Origin: an uncultured Lachnospiraceae bacterium
Lineage (GTDB): Bacteria > Bacillota > Clostridia > Lachnospirales > Lachnospiraceae
Assembly: GCA_944381615.1 (NCBI GenBank)
Contig: CALWLT010000008.1
Coordinates: 1 to 64,000, forward strand
Reading direction: 5' to 3'
Length of the DNA stretch: 64,000 bases
Position numbers and translations under genes: made by a program. The notes below the pieces were generated by a model, which did not search any database, was not told the DNA's origin, and was given only the letters and a program-made list of their open reading frames with translations. Numbering within the stretch: the first letter of the stretch is position 1; each line of letters begins with the position of its first letter. Shown piece by piece: positions 33,170 to 41,312 of this stretch.

Positions 33170-35569
33170 CTATTGAAACGTGACAATGGTAACGCCGCTG
33201 TCGCCCTCGCCGAATTCTCCGAGGCGGAATTCCTTTACATACTTCAGCTTCTTTAACTGGCGGTGGACGGCGGCTTTGAGCGCTCCCGTTCCCCGGCCGT
33301 GTACGACCCGGACCTGGGGAAGATGGGCGAGGTAAGCGTCGTCGAGATATTTTTCGAGGGCGGGAACCGCCTCGTCTACCGTCATGCCGATGAGATTGAT
33401 CTCCGGCGAAACGGAATAGGATTTTGACATTTTCAGTTTGCTGGCCGAGCTTCCTCCCTTGCGCGGGCCGGCCGGGCCGCGCTCCGGCACGCCGGGGCCG
33501 GAAATGGTTTTTTCGTCGACCAGCTCCAGGTCGCGCAGGTTGACGAGGGAGCGGAGAATCCCCATCTGCACGTAGAGATCTCCCTTGGCGTTGGGGAGAG
33601 AGGATACCGTCCCCTTCAGGTTCATGGAGAGCACGCGCACGGTATCGCCCAGATGCAGCGATTTGGCGGAAACGGTGTGAGCCGGGGCGGCCTGCCGCGG
33701 CGCCAGCTTTTTGTCCACGTCATTTAGTTTGCCGCGCAGCCGGGCGCGTTCGGCCTCCAGCTCTTTGTTGACGCCGGACTGCTTTGCCAGGCGGTTGATG
33801 TTGCGGATGGTCTGGTCGGCCGTATCCTTGGCGTCCTGAAGAATTTTCTGCGCGTCTTCTCTGGCCTTCTGGAGCATTTTGTCTTTCTGTTCGGTAAAGC
33901 GCTCTTCCTTCTGTTCCAGCCGCCTCTTGAGCGTGGCGATCTCTTCCCGGTAGGAGGCGATCTCCGCCCGCTCTTTTTCGATGGTTACGCGGCTGTCCTC
34001 CAGGCTGGCCAGCAGATCCTCCAGCGATTCGTCCTCCGTCTCAATGTGTTTTCTGGCCTCGTCGATGATATAATCCGGCAGGCCCAGCTTGCGCGAGATG
34101 GCGAAGGCGTTGCTCTTGCCCGGGATGCCGATGAGAAGCCGGTAGGTCGGCCGGAGCGTCTCCACGTCAAATTCGCAGCAGGCATTCTCCACGCCGGGCG
34201 CCTGAAGCGCGAACACCTTGAGCTCGCTGTAATGGGTGGTCGCCATTGTGCGGCAGGTCATGCGGTGCAGGAAATCCAGCACGGCGATGGCCAGGGCGGC
34301 GCCCTCGGTCGGGTCCGTGCCGGAGCACAGCTCGTCGAACAGGCACAGCGAATTGGCGTCCGCCTGATTTAAGATGGAAACGATATTGGTCATATGAGCC
34401 GAGAAGGTACTCAGGCTCTGCTCGATGCTCTGCTCGTCGCCGATGTCGGCGAATACGTCGTCAAACACGGCCAGCTCGGAGCCGTCGAAGGCCGGGATAT
34501 GGAGGCCGGCCTGGCCCATCAGCGTGAACAGGCCGACGGTTTTCAGGGAAACGGTTTTTCCGCCCGTATTGGGGCCGGTCACGATCAGCAGATCGAAGCG
34601 GTCGCCCAGGTATACCTCGATGGGAACGGCCGTCTTCGGATCGAGCAGCGGGTGGCGCCCGTCCTTGATATGGATGTAGCGCCGGTCGTTAAATTTCGGT
34701 TCCGTGCCGTTATAGTGGCGCGAGAGCGCCGCTTTGGCAAAAATAAAATCCAGCGTGGCCAGGACAGACAGGTCGGAGAGGATCGTATCGGTATACGGGG
34801 TCAGCTCTGCGGAGAGCGCCGCCAGCACAAATTCAATCTCCCGCTTTTCCTGGATCTCCAGCTCCCGCAGCTCGTTATTCAGCCGCACGATGGCCATGGG
34901 TTCGATGAAAACCGTGGAGCCGGTCGAGGACTGGTCGTGCACCATGCCGGGGACCTGAGATTTGTATTCGGCTTTTACCGGCAGGCAGTAGCGCCCGTCG
35001 CGCATGGTAATGACGGCTTCCTGCAGGTACGAACGGCTGGAATTGAGGATGGAGTTCAGCTGCGTGTGCACCCGGCCGGCGGTAATCTTCATGGAGCGGC
35101 GCACTTTGGCCAGGCCGGGGCTTGCGTCGTCGCTTACCTCGTCCTCTGACAGGATACAGCGCTTGATCTCCGTGTTGACCGGGGTAAGCGGTTCCAGTTC
35201 CCGGAAGAGCGCGTCCAGAGAGTCGTCTTCCGCCTCCGGATCCTCCCTGTGCCCGTAGGCCCGGGCCCGAGCTGCTACAGTCAGGAGCGAGCTTACGGCC
35301 AGCAGCTCGGGGATGCTCAGCGTGCCGCCGATCTCCAGCCGTTTCATGGAGGCGCGGACATCTTTCACACCGCCGAACGAGAGGCTGCCCTTTAAGCGGA
35401 CGCGCGCGAGGGCGTCCGTAGTCTGCGTCTGGTTCTGGCGGATCTCCTCCAGGCTGCAGGAGGGAGCCAGGCTGCGGCACAGGGCCTTGCCCGGCTCCGT
35501 GGACGCATATTCCGTCAGCTGATCCAGGATTTTATGATATTCAAGAATTTTCAAAGATTTTTCATTCAT
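33170..35569 (-). CDS. mutS2: MutS2 (Smr-domain ATPase)
   Basis: A 799-residue MutS2. The N-terminal core and clamp regions lead to an ABC-type ATPase with Walker A TGPNTGGKTVSLKT, LFDELCSGTDPTEGAAL and TTHYSELK, then a coiled coil (about 520-620) and the C-terminal Smr nuclease-type domain (725-799: NLIGMTVDEAVPALEKYL and VVHGRGTGALK). It lacks the mismatch-binding domain of MutS. MutS2 blocks recombination in some bacteria and splits collided ribosomes in Bacillus (also called RqcU). ATG 35569 has only a weak site (AAGGG). The 104-bp repeat lies just in front. Confidence 0.96.
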   Translation of the reverse strand: MNEKSLKILEYHKILDQLTEYASTEPGKALCRSLAPSCSLEEIRQNQTQTTDALARVRLKGSLSFGGVKDVRASMKRLEIGGTLSIPELLAVSSLLTVAARARAYGHREDPEAEDDSLDALFRELEPLTPVNTEIKRCILSEDEVSDDASPGLAKVRRSMKITAGRVHTQLNSILNSSRSYLQEAVITMRDGRYCLPVKAEYKSQVPGMVHDQSSTGSTVFIEPMAIVRLNNELRELEIQEKREIEFVLAALSAELTPYTDTILSDLSVLATLDFIFAKAALSRHYNGTEPKFNDRRYIHIKDGRHPLLDPKTAVPIEVYLGDRFDLLIVTGPNTGGKTVSLKTVGLFTLMGQAGLHIPAFDGSELAVFDDVFADIGDEQSIEQSLSTFSAHMTNIVSILNQADANSLCLFDELCSGTDPTEGAALAIAVLDFLHRMTCRTMATTHYSELKVFALQAPGVENACCEFDVETLRPTYRLLIGIPGKSNAFAISRKLGLPDYIIDEARKHIETEDESLEDLLASLEDSRVTIEKERAEIASYREEIATLKRRLEQKEERFTEQKDKMLQKAREDAQKILQDAKDTADQTIRNINRLAKQSGVNKELEAERARLRGKLNDVDKKLAPRQAAPAHTVSAKSLHLGDTVRVLSMNLKGTVSSLPNAKGDLYVQMGILRSLVNLRDLELVDEKTISGPGVPERGPAGPRKGGSSASKLKMSKSYSVSPEINLIGMTVDEAVPALEKYLDDAYLAHLPQVRVVHGRGTGALKAAVHRQLKKLKYVKEFRLGEFGEGDSGVTIVTFQ

Positions 35570-35601
35570 TCCCTTAATACCTGAACTTTATTATACTATA
35601 C

Positions 35602-35750
35602 TATCGCACTAGGCTCGAAAGGACCTCGCCAAGTGCTCATATTACACCGTTCCCACTAGACTCATCGTTCGCCTGCGGCTCCGATTCGCCAAGTGGTCAG
35701 GTATGACTCGCACTAGGCTCGAGAGGACCTCGCCAAGTGCTCATATTATA
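35602..35750 (-). repeat. Dispersed 104-bp repeat, copy B (about 1.4 units)
   Basis: Read on the minus strand the element starts TATAATATGAGCACTTGGCG at 35750, and its second unit starts at 35646 (TGTAATATGAGC), again exactly 104 bp later. It ends at GCCTAGTGCGA near 35602, 33 bp before the mutS2 start codon. The direction relative to the downstream gene is the same as for copy A. The bases TGC before TATAAT make an extended -10 box. Confidence 0.9.
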
Positions 35751-35809
35751 GCACAGGGGGGAGGAGTTATGCCAGCTTTTTTACAGGCGGGGACGGACGT
35801 GAAAATTTC

Positions 35810-35838
35810 TTGCATAACGGAGGGAAGAAAAGTATAAT
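35810..35838 (+). promoter_or_regulatory. Promoter of HtrA-like gene
   Basis: TTGCAT (35810-35815), a 17-bp spacer and TATAAT (35833-35838), 36 bp before the start codon. Confidence 0.8.
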
Positions 35839-35874
35839 GGTAATAGCGCCAGGAAGTTCAAAGGAGAAGGAAGT

Positions 35875-37188
35875 ATGCCGGATACAGAAGGACCTGAGAA
35901 GAAAGAAAAGCGTGAATTCATGCGGGAGAAGATTGTGAAACAGCCGCTGAGCAGAAGGCAGATTGCCCGGCGGATTGCGGCCCTTGCGGGCCTTGCTGTG
36001 CTGTTTGGCGCTGTTTCTGCCGTGAGCTTTACGGCGGTCAGGCCTCTGGCGGAGCGGTATCTGAATCCGCAGGAGACCGGAGCGAGCGATCCGATTCAGT
36101 TTACGCAGGACGAGCCGGAGACGGCGGCGTCTGAGGCGGAGCCGGAGACGGATCCGGCCGCGGGGCAGGTGGAAGAGGAACAGCTGGAAGAGGCGGTTTC
36201 ACAGGCGCTTGAGGATTACCGGTTTACGCCGGAGAATGTATATGCGATAGGGAACGCGCTGCGCGAGGTGGGCGCGCGGGCGGACAAGGGGATCGTGACG
36301 GTCAGCTCCGGCCGGCAGCAGACGGATTTCTTTGGCAATCCGGTGGAGAGCACGGGCGATTTTGCCGGCGCGGTCATCGCCAGGACGAGCGGAGAATTCC
36401 TGATTTTTACGTATGCGGACGCGGTGCAGTCGGCGGATACGATCTATGTGACGTTTTCGGACGGCGTCCGGCATGAGGGGACGATCCGCCAGATCGACGA
36501 GGTGCTCGATATGGCGGTGGTCAGCGTGAAGGCGAATGTGCTGCCGGAGACGGTCCGGGATCAGACGGCAGTGCTGACGCTGGGCAATTCCCATGCGGTG
36601 CGGGCGGGCGATCTGGTTCTCGGGATCGGAGGTCCGGCGGGCTTTGTCCATTCGCTTACCAGCGGCACCATTTCGTATGTGGAGCGAAACGTCCAGATGA
36701 CGGACCGCACGGCGCGGATCCTCTACGCGGATCTCAGCAGCAATTCCCGGGCGGGGACGTTTCTGCTGAATATGGCGGGCGAGGTCATCGGCTGGACGAC
36801 GGAGGAATACCGGGCGGGAGAGAGCTCGGAGCGCACGGCCGCCATCGGGATTTCCGATTACAAGACGATCCTCGAGCGTTTGACGAACGGCGAGGAAGCG
36901 CCGTATTTCGGAATCCGGGGCCAGGAGGTAGAGGAGACCTGGGAGTCCGGAATCCCGTCGGGCGTCTACGTGACGGAGGCGGTGGCGGGAAGCCCGGCGT
37001 ATGACGCGGGGATCCAGAACGGCGATATCATTTCCCGGTACGGGGATACGGAGATCCGGACGTTCCGGGATCTGCAGACGGAGATTGAAAATTCCCGGTG
37101 CGGCGCGCCGGTTTTGGTTACGGTCATGCGGCGCGGCCGCGACGGCTATACGGAACTGGAATATCAGGTAAATATCAGGGCCAGGTAA
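35875..37188 (+). CDS. HtrA/DegP-like membrane protein with PDZ domain, apparently inactive
   Basis: A 437-residue protein with one N-terminal membrane segment (about 33-55), an acidic linker, a trypsin-like HtrA fold (135-335) and a PDZ domain (345-435: SGVYVTEAVAGSPAYDAGIQNGDIISRYG). The catalytic triad is broken. Where active HtrA has TNNHVV, this protein has TYADAV (Asp182 for histidine). The aspartate in LDMAVVSV (Asp212) stays. The serine loop GNSGGP reads SNSRAG (Ser291 with an altered oxyanion hole). It is probably a non-proteolytic binding protein on the cell surface. AAAGGAGAAGG precedes the ATG; ATG 35920 is an alternative. Alternative view: a fast-changing active enzyme, less likely. 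Confidence 0.85.
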   Translation: MPDTEGPEKKEKREFMREKIVKQPLSRRQIARRIAALAGLAVLFGAVSAVSFTAVRPLAERYLNPQETGASDPIQFTQDEPETAASEAEPETDPAAGQVEEEQLEEAVSQALEDYRFTPENVYAIGNALREVGARADKGIVTVSSGRQQTDFFGNPVESTGDFAGAVIARTSGEFLIFTYADAVQSADTIYVTFSDGVRHEGTIRQIDEVLDMAVVSVKANVLPETVRDQTAVLTLGNSHAVRAGDLVLGIGGPAGFVHSLTSGTISYVERNVQMTDRTARILYADLSSNSRAGTFLLNMAGEVIGWTTEEYRAGESSERTAAIGISDYKTILERLTNGEEAPYFGIRGQEVEETWESGIPSGVYVTEAVAGSPAYDAGIQNGDIISRYGDTEIRTFRDLQTEIENSRCGAPVLVTVMRRGRDGYTELEYQVNIRAR

Positions 37189-37203
37189 ACAACCTGGCCT
37201 TTT
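37179..37203 (+). terminator. Terminator overlapping the HtrA-like stop codon
   Basis: GGCCAGGT (37179-37186) pairs with ACCTGGCC (37192-37199), then TTTT. The stem includes the first base of the stop codon, as in sdaA. Confidence 0.8.
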
Positions 37204-37237
37204 CAGGGGCCCACGGGCAAAGGAGAGGAAAGAGAGA

Positions 37238-38197
37238 ATGCGTTATATTGAACAATTCCGCGAGGGAATGCGTGTTTCGGATGTATATCTGTGCAAGGGA
37301 AAACAGCACGCGGTTACGAAAAACGGAAAAGAATATGCTTCGGTGGTGCTGCAGGATAAGACGGGGACGGTGGACTGCAAGATCTGGGATCCCGCCTCGC
37401 CGGGGATTGGAAATTTTGAACCGATGCAGTACGTCTATGTGGACGGGGATGTGACGGTGTTTCAGGGTTCCAATCAGCTGAACATCCGGCGGATCAGGCA
37501 GGCGGACGCCGGGGAGTACCGGGAGAGCGATTATCTCCCTGTCAGCTCCAGGGATATCCGGGAGATGTACCGGGAGCTGACGGCCCTGATTCAGTCGATG
37601 GAGAATCCGTACCTGAAGAAGCTGGCCAGCGGGTATTTCATGGAAAATAAGGACTTTGTCAAATGCTTCTGCTTTCATTCCGCGGCCAAGAGCGTGCATC
37701 ACGGCTTCGTGGGCGGGCTTCTGGAGCATACGTTAAGCGTCATGAAGCTGTGCGATTATTTTGCCGGCGCGTATCCTCTTCTGAACCGGGATCTGCTGCT
37801 GACGGCGGCGCTGTTTCATGATATCGGGAAAACGCGGGAGCTGTCGGCATTTCCGGAAAATGACTACACGGACGACGGCCAGCTGCTGGGCCATATCGTG
37901 ATCGGGACGGAGATGGTAAGCGACGCAATCCGCCAGATCCCGGGATTCCCGGAGCGGACGGCGGCGGAGCTCAAGCACTGCATTCTGGCGCACCATGGCG
38001 AGCTGGAGTACGGTTCCCCCAAAAAGCCGGCTCTGCTGGAAGCGCTCGCGCTGAATTTTGCGGATAATACGGACGCCAAGATGGAGACGATGACCGAGAT
38101 CCTGAAAAGCGGCGGGGAGAATCCGGGCTGGCTGGGCTACAGCCGCCTGCTGGAGACGAACGTGCGCCGGACGACGCCGACCGCGCCGGAGGGCTGA
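37238..38197 (+). CDS. yhaM: 3'-5' exoribonuclease YhaM-type
   Basis: A 319-residue RNase with an N-terminal OB-fold (about 10-90: YASVVLQDKTGTVDCKIWD) and an HD domain (about 155-300: VHHGFVGGLLEHTLSVMKL, ALFHDIGKTREL, HCILAHHGELEYGSPKKPALLEAL). YhaM trims RNA from the 3' end in Firmicutes. AAGGAGAGG precedes the ATG. Normal length. A strong hairpin (GGCGCGTC/GACGCGCC, 38201-38222) follows the stop codon but has no T-run. Confidence 0.93.
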   Translation: MRYIEQFREGMRVSDVYLCKGKQHAVTKNGKEYASVVLQDKTGTVDCKIWDPASPGIGNFEPMQYVYVDGDVTVFQGSNQLNIRRIRQADAGEYRESDYLPVSSRDIREMYRELTALIQSMENPYLKKLASGYFMENKDFVKCFCFHSAAKSVHHGFVGGLLEHTLSVMKLCDYFAGAYPLLNRDLLLTAALFHDIGKTRELSAFPENDYTDDGQLLGHIVIGTEMVSDAIRQIPGFPERTAAELKHCILAHHGELEYGSPKKPALLEALALNFADNTDAKMETMTEILKSGGENPGWLGYSRLLETNVRRTTPTAPEG

Positions 38198-38236
38198 TGC
38201 GGCGCGTCTTTTCGGACGCGCCGTGCACTGCACTGA

Positions 38237-38275
38237 GATCACAGATTGGGAAAACAACTGGGATCACAGATTGGG
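38237..38275 (+). promoter_or_regulatory. Direct repeat upstream of lar-operon promoter
   Basis: GATCACAGATTGGG occurs exactly at 38237-38250 and 38262-38275, 25 bp apart, ending 12 bp before the -35 box. The place fits an activator or repressor site, but it may also be one of the short tandem repeats common in this window. Confidence 0.5.
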
Positions 38276-38287
38276 GAAAATACAGGA

Positions 38288-38316
38288 TTGACATCGTGTC
38301 AGAATCCGCTTATAAT
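38288..38316 (+). promoter_or_regulatory. Consensus promoter of the ABC-lar operon
   Basis: TTGACA (38288-38293), a 17-bp spacer and TATAAT (38311-38316): a perfect sigma-A promoter. One arm of a 12-bp inverted repeat, GAATCCGCTTAT (38302-38313), covers the start of the -10 box. Confidence 0.9.
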
Positions 38317-38382
38317 GGGCTCAGAACAGGCGGCAGAAGCCGCGAAGGCCGGCAGGAGCCGGGAGAATAAATAAGCGGATTC
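38302..38382. repeat. 12-bp inverted repeat spanning the lar promoter and leader
   Basis: GAATCCGCTTAT (38302-38313) and ATAAGCGGATTC (38371-38382) are perfect inverted copies with centres 69 bp apart. The first arm is upstream of the expected RNA start, so the pair works at DNA level if at all, for example as two operators joined by looping. Two small hairpins lie between (GCGGC-AGAA-GCCGC and CCGGC-AGGA-GCCGG). Confidence 0.75.
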
Positions 38383-38413
38383 AAAGAACCGGTTTGACAG
38401 GACAGGGAAGAAG

Positions 38414-38466
38414 AATGCCAGGAAGGCGCGGATCGTCCAGAAGGACGGACGCTTTCCCGGCATTTT
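38414..38466 (+). terminator. Leader terminator/attenuator of the lar operon
   Basis: AATGCC (38414) and following bases pair with CCGGCATT ending at 38464, with an inner stem CGTCC-AGAA-GGACG, then TTTTCTGTTG. It lies between the promoter and the first gene, so it can act as an attenuator. Confidence 0.65.
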
Positions 38467-38503
38467 CTGTTGTGTGAAAGGAAAAGCGGAGAAGAGGGAC
38501 AGG

Positions 38504-40180
38504 ATGGGAGAAGAAAGAAAAGGGAGGAGAAACAGAAGGACATTTTGCGGCCGCCGGGCGGCTGCCCCGGCGGCCTGCCTGCTGTTTCTGGCCGCGCTGG
38601 CCGGCTGCGGCGGGAATGGGAGCGATGAAACAGGGACAGGAGGCGGCCCTGCGCAGGAGAAAGCGGCCGGCGCCGGGAAGGAAGCGTCGGTCGTCGTGGT
38701 CATGCCGCCGGCCTCGGAGCCGGACGCCGGCTTTGATCCGGCATACGGCTGGGGCGCGGGAGAGCACGTTCATGAGCCGCTGATTCAGAGCACGCTGACG
38801 GTTACGAAGGAGGATCTGACAATCGGCTACGATCTGGCGACGCAGATGGAGGTATCCGAAGACGGGATGGAATGGACGGTTACCATCCGGGATGACGCGT
38901 ATTTTTCGGACGGGGAACCGCTGACGGCCGCAGATGTGGCGTTTACCTACAATATGCTGCGGGAAACCAGCGCAGTCAGTGATTTTACCATGCTCAAAGA
39001 GGCCCGGGCCGAGGATGAACAGACCGTCGTGTTTGAGATGGAGCGGCCGTTTTCCATCTGGCCCTATACGATGGCGGTTACGGGGATCGTCCCGGAGCAC
39101 GCGTACGGGCCGGATTACGGGGAACATCCGATCGGCTCGGGGCGCTATCTGCTTTGTCAGTGGGATCGCGGGCAGCAGATCATCCTGGAGGCCAACCCGG
39201 ATTATTACGGGGAAGCGCCGCGGATGAAACGGGTCACGATTCTTTTCATGGAAGAAGACGCGGCGTTTGCCGCCGTGCGCGCGGGGCAAGCGGACGTGGC
39301 GTACACGGCGTCCGGTTATGCCGATCAGGCGCCGGCCGGATATGGGCTTTTAGCCTGCGAGACGGTGGATAACCGCGGCTTTAACCTGCCGGCGGTTCTG
39401 CGGACGGAGGGGGAAAACGGCCGGCCGATCGGCAATGATTTTACGGCCGATGTGCGGGTGCGCCGGGCGATCAGCCTCGCGCTGGACCGGGAGCGCATGA
39501 TCGCGTATGTGCTGAACGGATACGGGAGCCCGGCTTCTTCGGTCTGCGACGGCCTGCCCTGGTACCGGGAGGGGACGGAAGCGGTTTTTGATCCGCAGGA
39601 GGCGGATCGCCTTCTCACGGAGGCGGGCTGGGAGCCGGGGGCGGATGGAATTCGGGTTAAGGACGGCGTGCGCGCGCAGCTGGAATTTCTCTATCCGGCC
39701 GGCGACTCGGACCGGCAGGCCCTGGCGGCCGAAACGGCCAATCAGCTGCGGGAGATGGGAATTGAGACCTCGATCCGGGGGACGGGCTGGGATACGGCCT
39801 ATGAGGAGGCGCAGGCTCAGCCGCTCTTATGGGGCTGGGGTTCCCAGACGCCGATGGAACTTTATAATCTTTACCATACGAGGCCGGACACGGGGCTGGC
39901 GCTGTATTCGCCCTACGCCAGCGAGACGGTGGACCGGTATATGGACGAAGCGCTGGCGTCTTCCGATCTGGAAGAGTCCTATGAGCTCTGGCAGCTGGCG
40001 CAGTGGGACGGGACGGCGGGCGTCAGCGCGCAGGGAGACTGCCCCTGGGTATGGCTGGTCAATGTGGAGCACCTTTACTGGGTAAGGGACGGGCTTCAGG
40101 TCGCAGGGCAGAAGATCCACCCGCACGGACACGGCTGGTCGCTCATCAGCAATGTGGATCAGTGGGCCTGGGAGCGCTGA
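38504..40180 (+). CDS. ABC transporter substrate-binding lipoprotein (family 5), probable nickel receptor
   Basis: A 558-residue extracellular receptor of the Opp/Nik family 5. The signal ends in lipobox LAGC (Cys near 35). Family marks: YDLATQMEVSEDGMEWTVTIRDDAYFSDGEPLTAADVAFTYN, then PIGSGRYLL and RRAISLALDRERMI. The C-terminus has a histidine-rich HPHGHGW. Peptides and nickel complexes are both imported by this family; nickel is preferred here because the same operon makes the nickel cofactor of lactate racemase. ATG 38504 follows AGAGGGA; an upstream GTG at 38474 is less likely. First gene of an eight-gene run. Confidence 0.87.
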   Translation: MGEERKGRRNRRTFCGRRAAAPAACLLFLAALAGCGGNGSDETGTGGGPAQEKAAGAGKEASVVVVMPPASEPDAGFDPAYGWGAGEHVHEPLIQSTLTVTKEDLTIGYDLATQMEVSEDGMEWTVTIRDDAYFSDGEPLTAADVAFTYNMLRETSAVSDFTMLKEARAEDEQTVVFEMERPFSIWPYTMAVTGIVPEHAYGPDYGEHPIGSGRYLLCQWDRGQQIILEANPDYYGEAPRMKRVTILFMEEDAAFAAVRAGQADVAYTASGYADQAPAGYGLLACETVDNRGFNLPAVLRTEGENGRPIGNDFTADVRVRRAISLALDRERMIAYVLNGYGSPASSVCDGLPWYREGTEAVFDPQEADRLLTEAGWEPGADGIRVKDGVRAQLEFLYPAGDSDRQALAAETANQLREMGIETSIRGTGWDTAYEEAQAQPLLWGWGSQTPMELYNLYHTRPDTGLALYSPYASETVDRYMDEALASSDLEESYELWQLAQWDGTAGVSAQGDCPWVWLVNVEHLYWVRDGLQVAGQKIHPHGHGWSLISNVDQWAWER

Positions 40181-40247
40181 TAAGAGGAAGCGCGCAAACG
40201 GGAGCGGATGTCCGGGGCGGCGGACGGAAGACAGAAGGGGAACAGGA

Positions 40248-41312
40248 ATGGGAAATACTGCGGGAATGAGAGACATGGCGGGAATGAGAGAGACGGCGGC
40301 AGAACGGAGGAACGGCTCATGGATTTTCTGGCTGGGAGGCCGCCTGGCGCGCCTGGCGGCGCTCCTGATCGCGGTCAGCGCGGCGGCGTTTTTTCTCGTC
40401 TCGCTCTCGCCGGTGGATCCGCTGGCTGTGAACGTGGGGCAGGCGGCGCTGGGATCGCTTACGCAGGAGCAGATCGAGCGCCTTAACGAGTACTGGGGCG
40501 TGGGGATCCCGGCTGGCCGGCGGTTCCTGGCCTGGTTTGGGGGGATTCTCCGGGGCGATCTCGGGCTCTCTCTTCTGTACCGCCGCCCGGTGCTGGAGAT
40601 CATCGGGGAAAAGGCGGTCAATTCAGCGTTTGTCATGGCGTTTGCCTGGATTTTTTCCGGGGCGGCCGGCGTGGCGCTGGGGATGGCGGCCGGCGCGCGG
40701 CGGGGAAGCCTGTGGGACCGGGCGATTACGGCGTACTGCATGGTTATTTCCGGGACGCCCGCCTTCTGGCTGGCGCTGGTGCTTTTGCTGCTCTTTGCCG
40801 TGCAGCTTCCGCTGTTTCCCGTCGGTTTCAGCGTGTCCGTCGGCGTGGAGGCCTCGCAGGCGGGGCTGGCCGACCGGCTCTGGCATGCCGCGCTGCCGGC
40901 GCTGGCGCTGGGGCTGACGGGCGTTTCCAATATCGCCATGCACACGCGCAGCAAAATGCTGGAAATTATGGAGAGCGATTTTATCGCCTACGCGCGCTCG
41001 CGCGGCGAAACGAAAAAGAGGCTTCTCTTCGGGCACGCGCTGCGAAACGTCCTGCTTCCCGCGGTCACGCTTCAGTTTGCGTCCATCAGCGAGATTTTCG
41101 GCGGATCGGTGCTGGTAGAGCAGGTGTTTTCTTATCCCGGGCTCGGGCAGGCGGCCATCACGGCCGGCCTGGGGAGCGACGTGCCGCTGCTCCTTGGAAT
41201 CACACTGATCAGCGCGATCTTCGTGTTTGCGGGGAATACCGCCGCCGATCTGCTTTACGGGATCCTGGATCCCCGGATTCGGCGGGAGCGGAGGAAGGGG
41301 GCGCTTCTGTGA
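40248..41312 (+). CDS. ABC transporter permease (Opp/Nik B type)
   Basis: A 354-residue permease with about six membrane segments; the signal-like first one is at 28-50. The EAA-type loop that touches the ATPase is DFIAYARSRGETKKRLLFGHALRN. It forms the membrane pore with the next gene product. ATG 40248 follows AAGGGGAACAGGA; later ATGs at 40266, 40272 and 40284 also fit and the first 20 residues include a short repeat (AGMRDMAGMRE). The stop overlaps the next start by 4 bp (GTGA). Confidence 0.88.
   Translation: MGNTAGMRDMAGMRETAAERRNGSWIFWLGGRLARLAALLIAVSAAAFFLVSLSPVDPLAVNVGQAALGSLTQEQIERLNEYWGVGIPAGRRFLAWFGGILRGDLGLSLLYRRPVLEIIGEKAVNSAFVMAFAWIFSGAAGVALGMAAGARRGSLWDRAITAYCMVISGTPAFWLALVLLLLFAVQLPLFPVGFSVSVGVEASQAGLADRLWHAALPALALGLTGVSNIAMHTRSKMLEIMESDFIAYARSRGETKKRLLFGHALRNVLLPAVTLQFASISEIFGGSVLVEQVFSYPGLGQAAITAGLGSDVPLLLGITLISAIFVFAGNTAADLLYGILDPRIRRERRKGALL

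Noticed and set aside
38317..38413. NiCo-type riboswitch in the lar leader
   Set aside because: Two small hairpins are present, but I could not match the conserved junction bases of that riboswitch, and it normally controls exporters.
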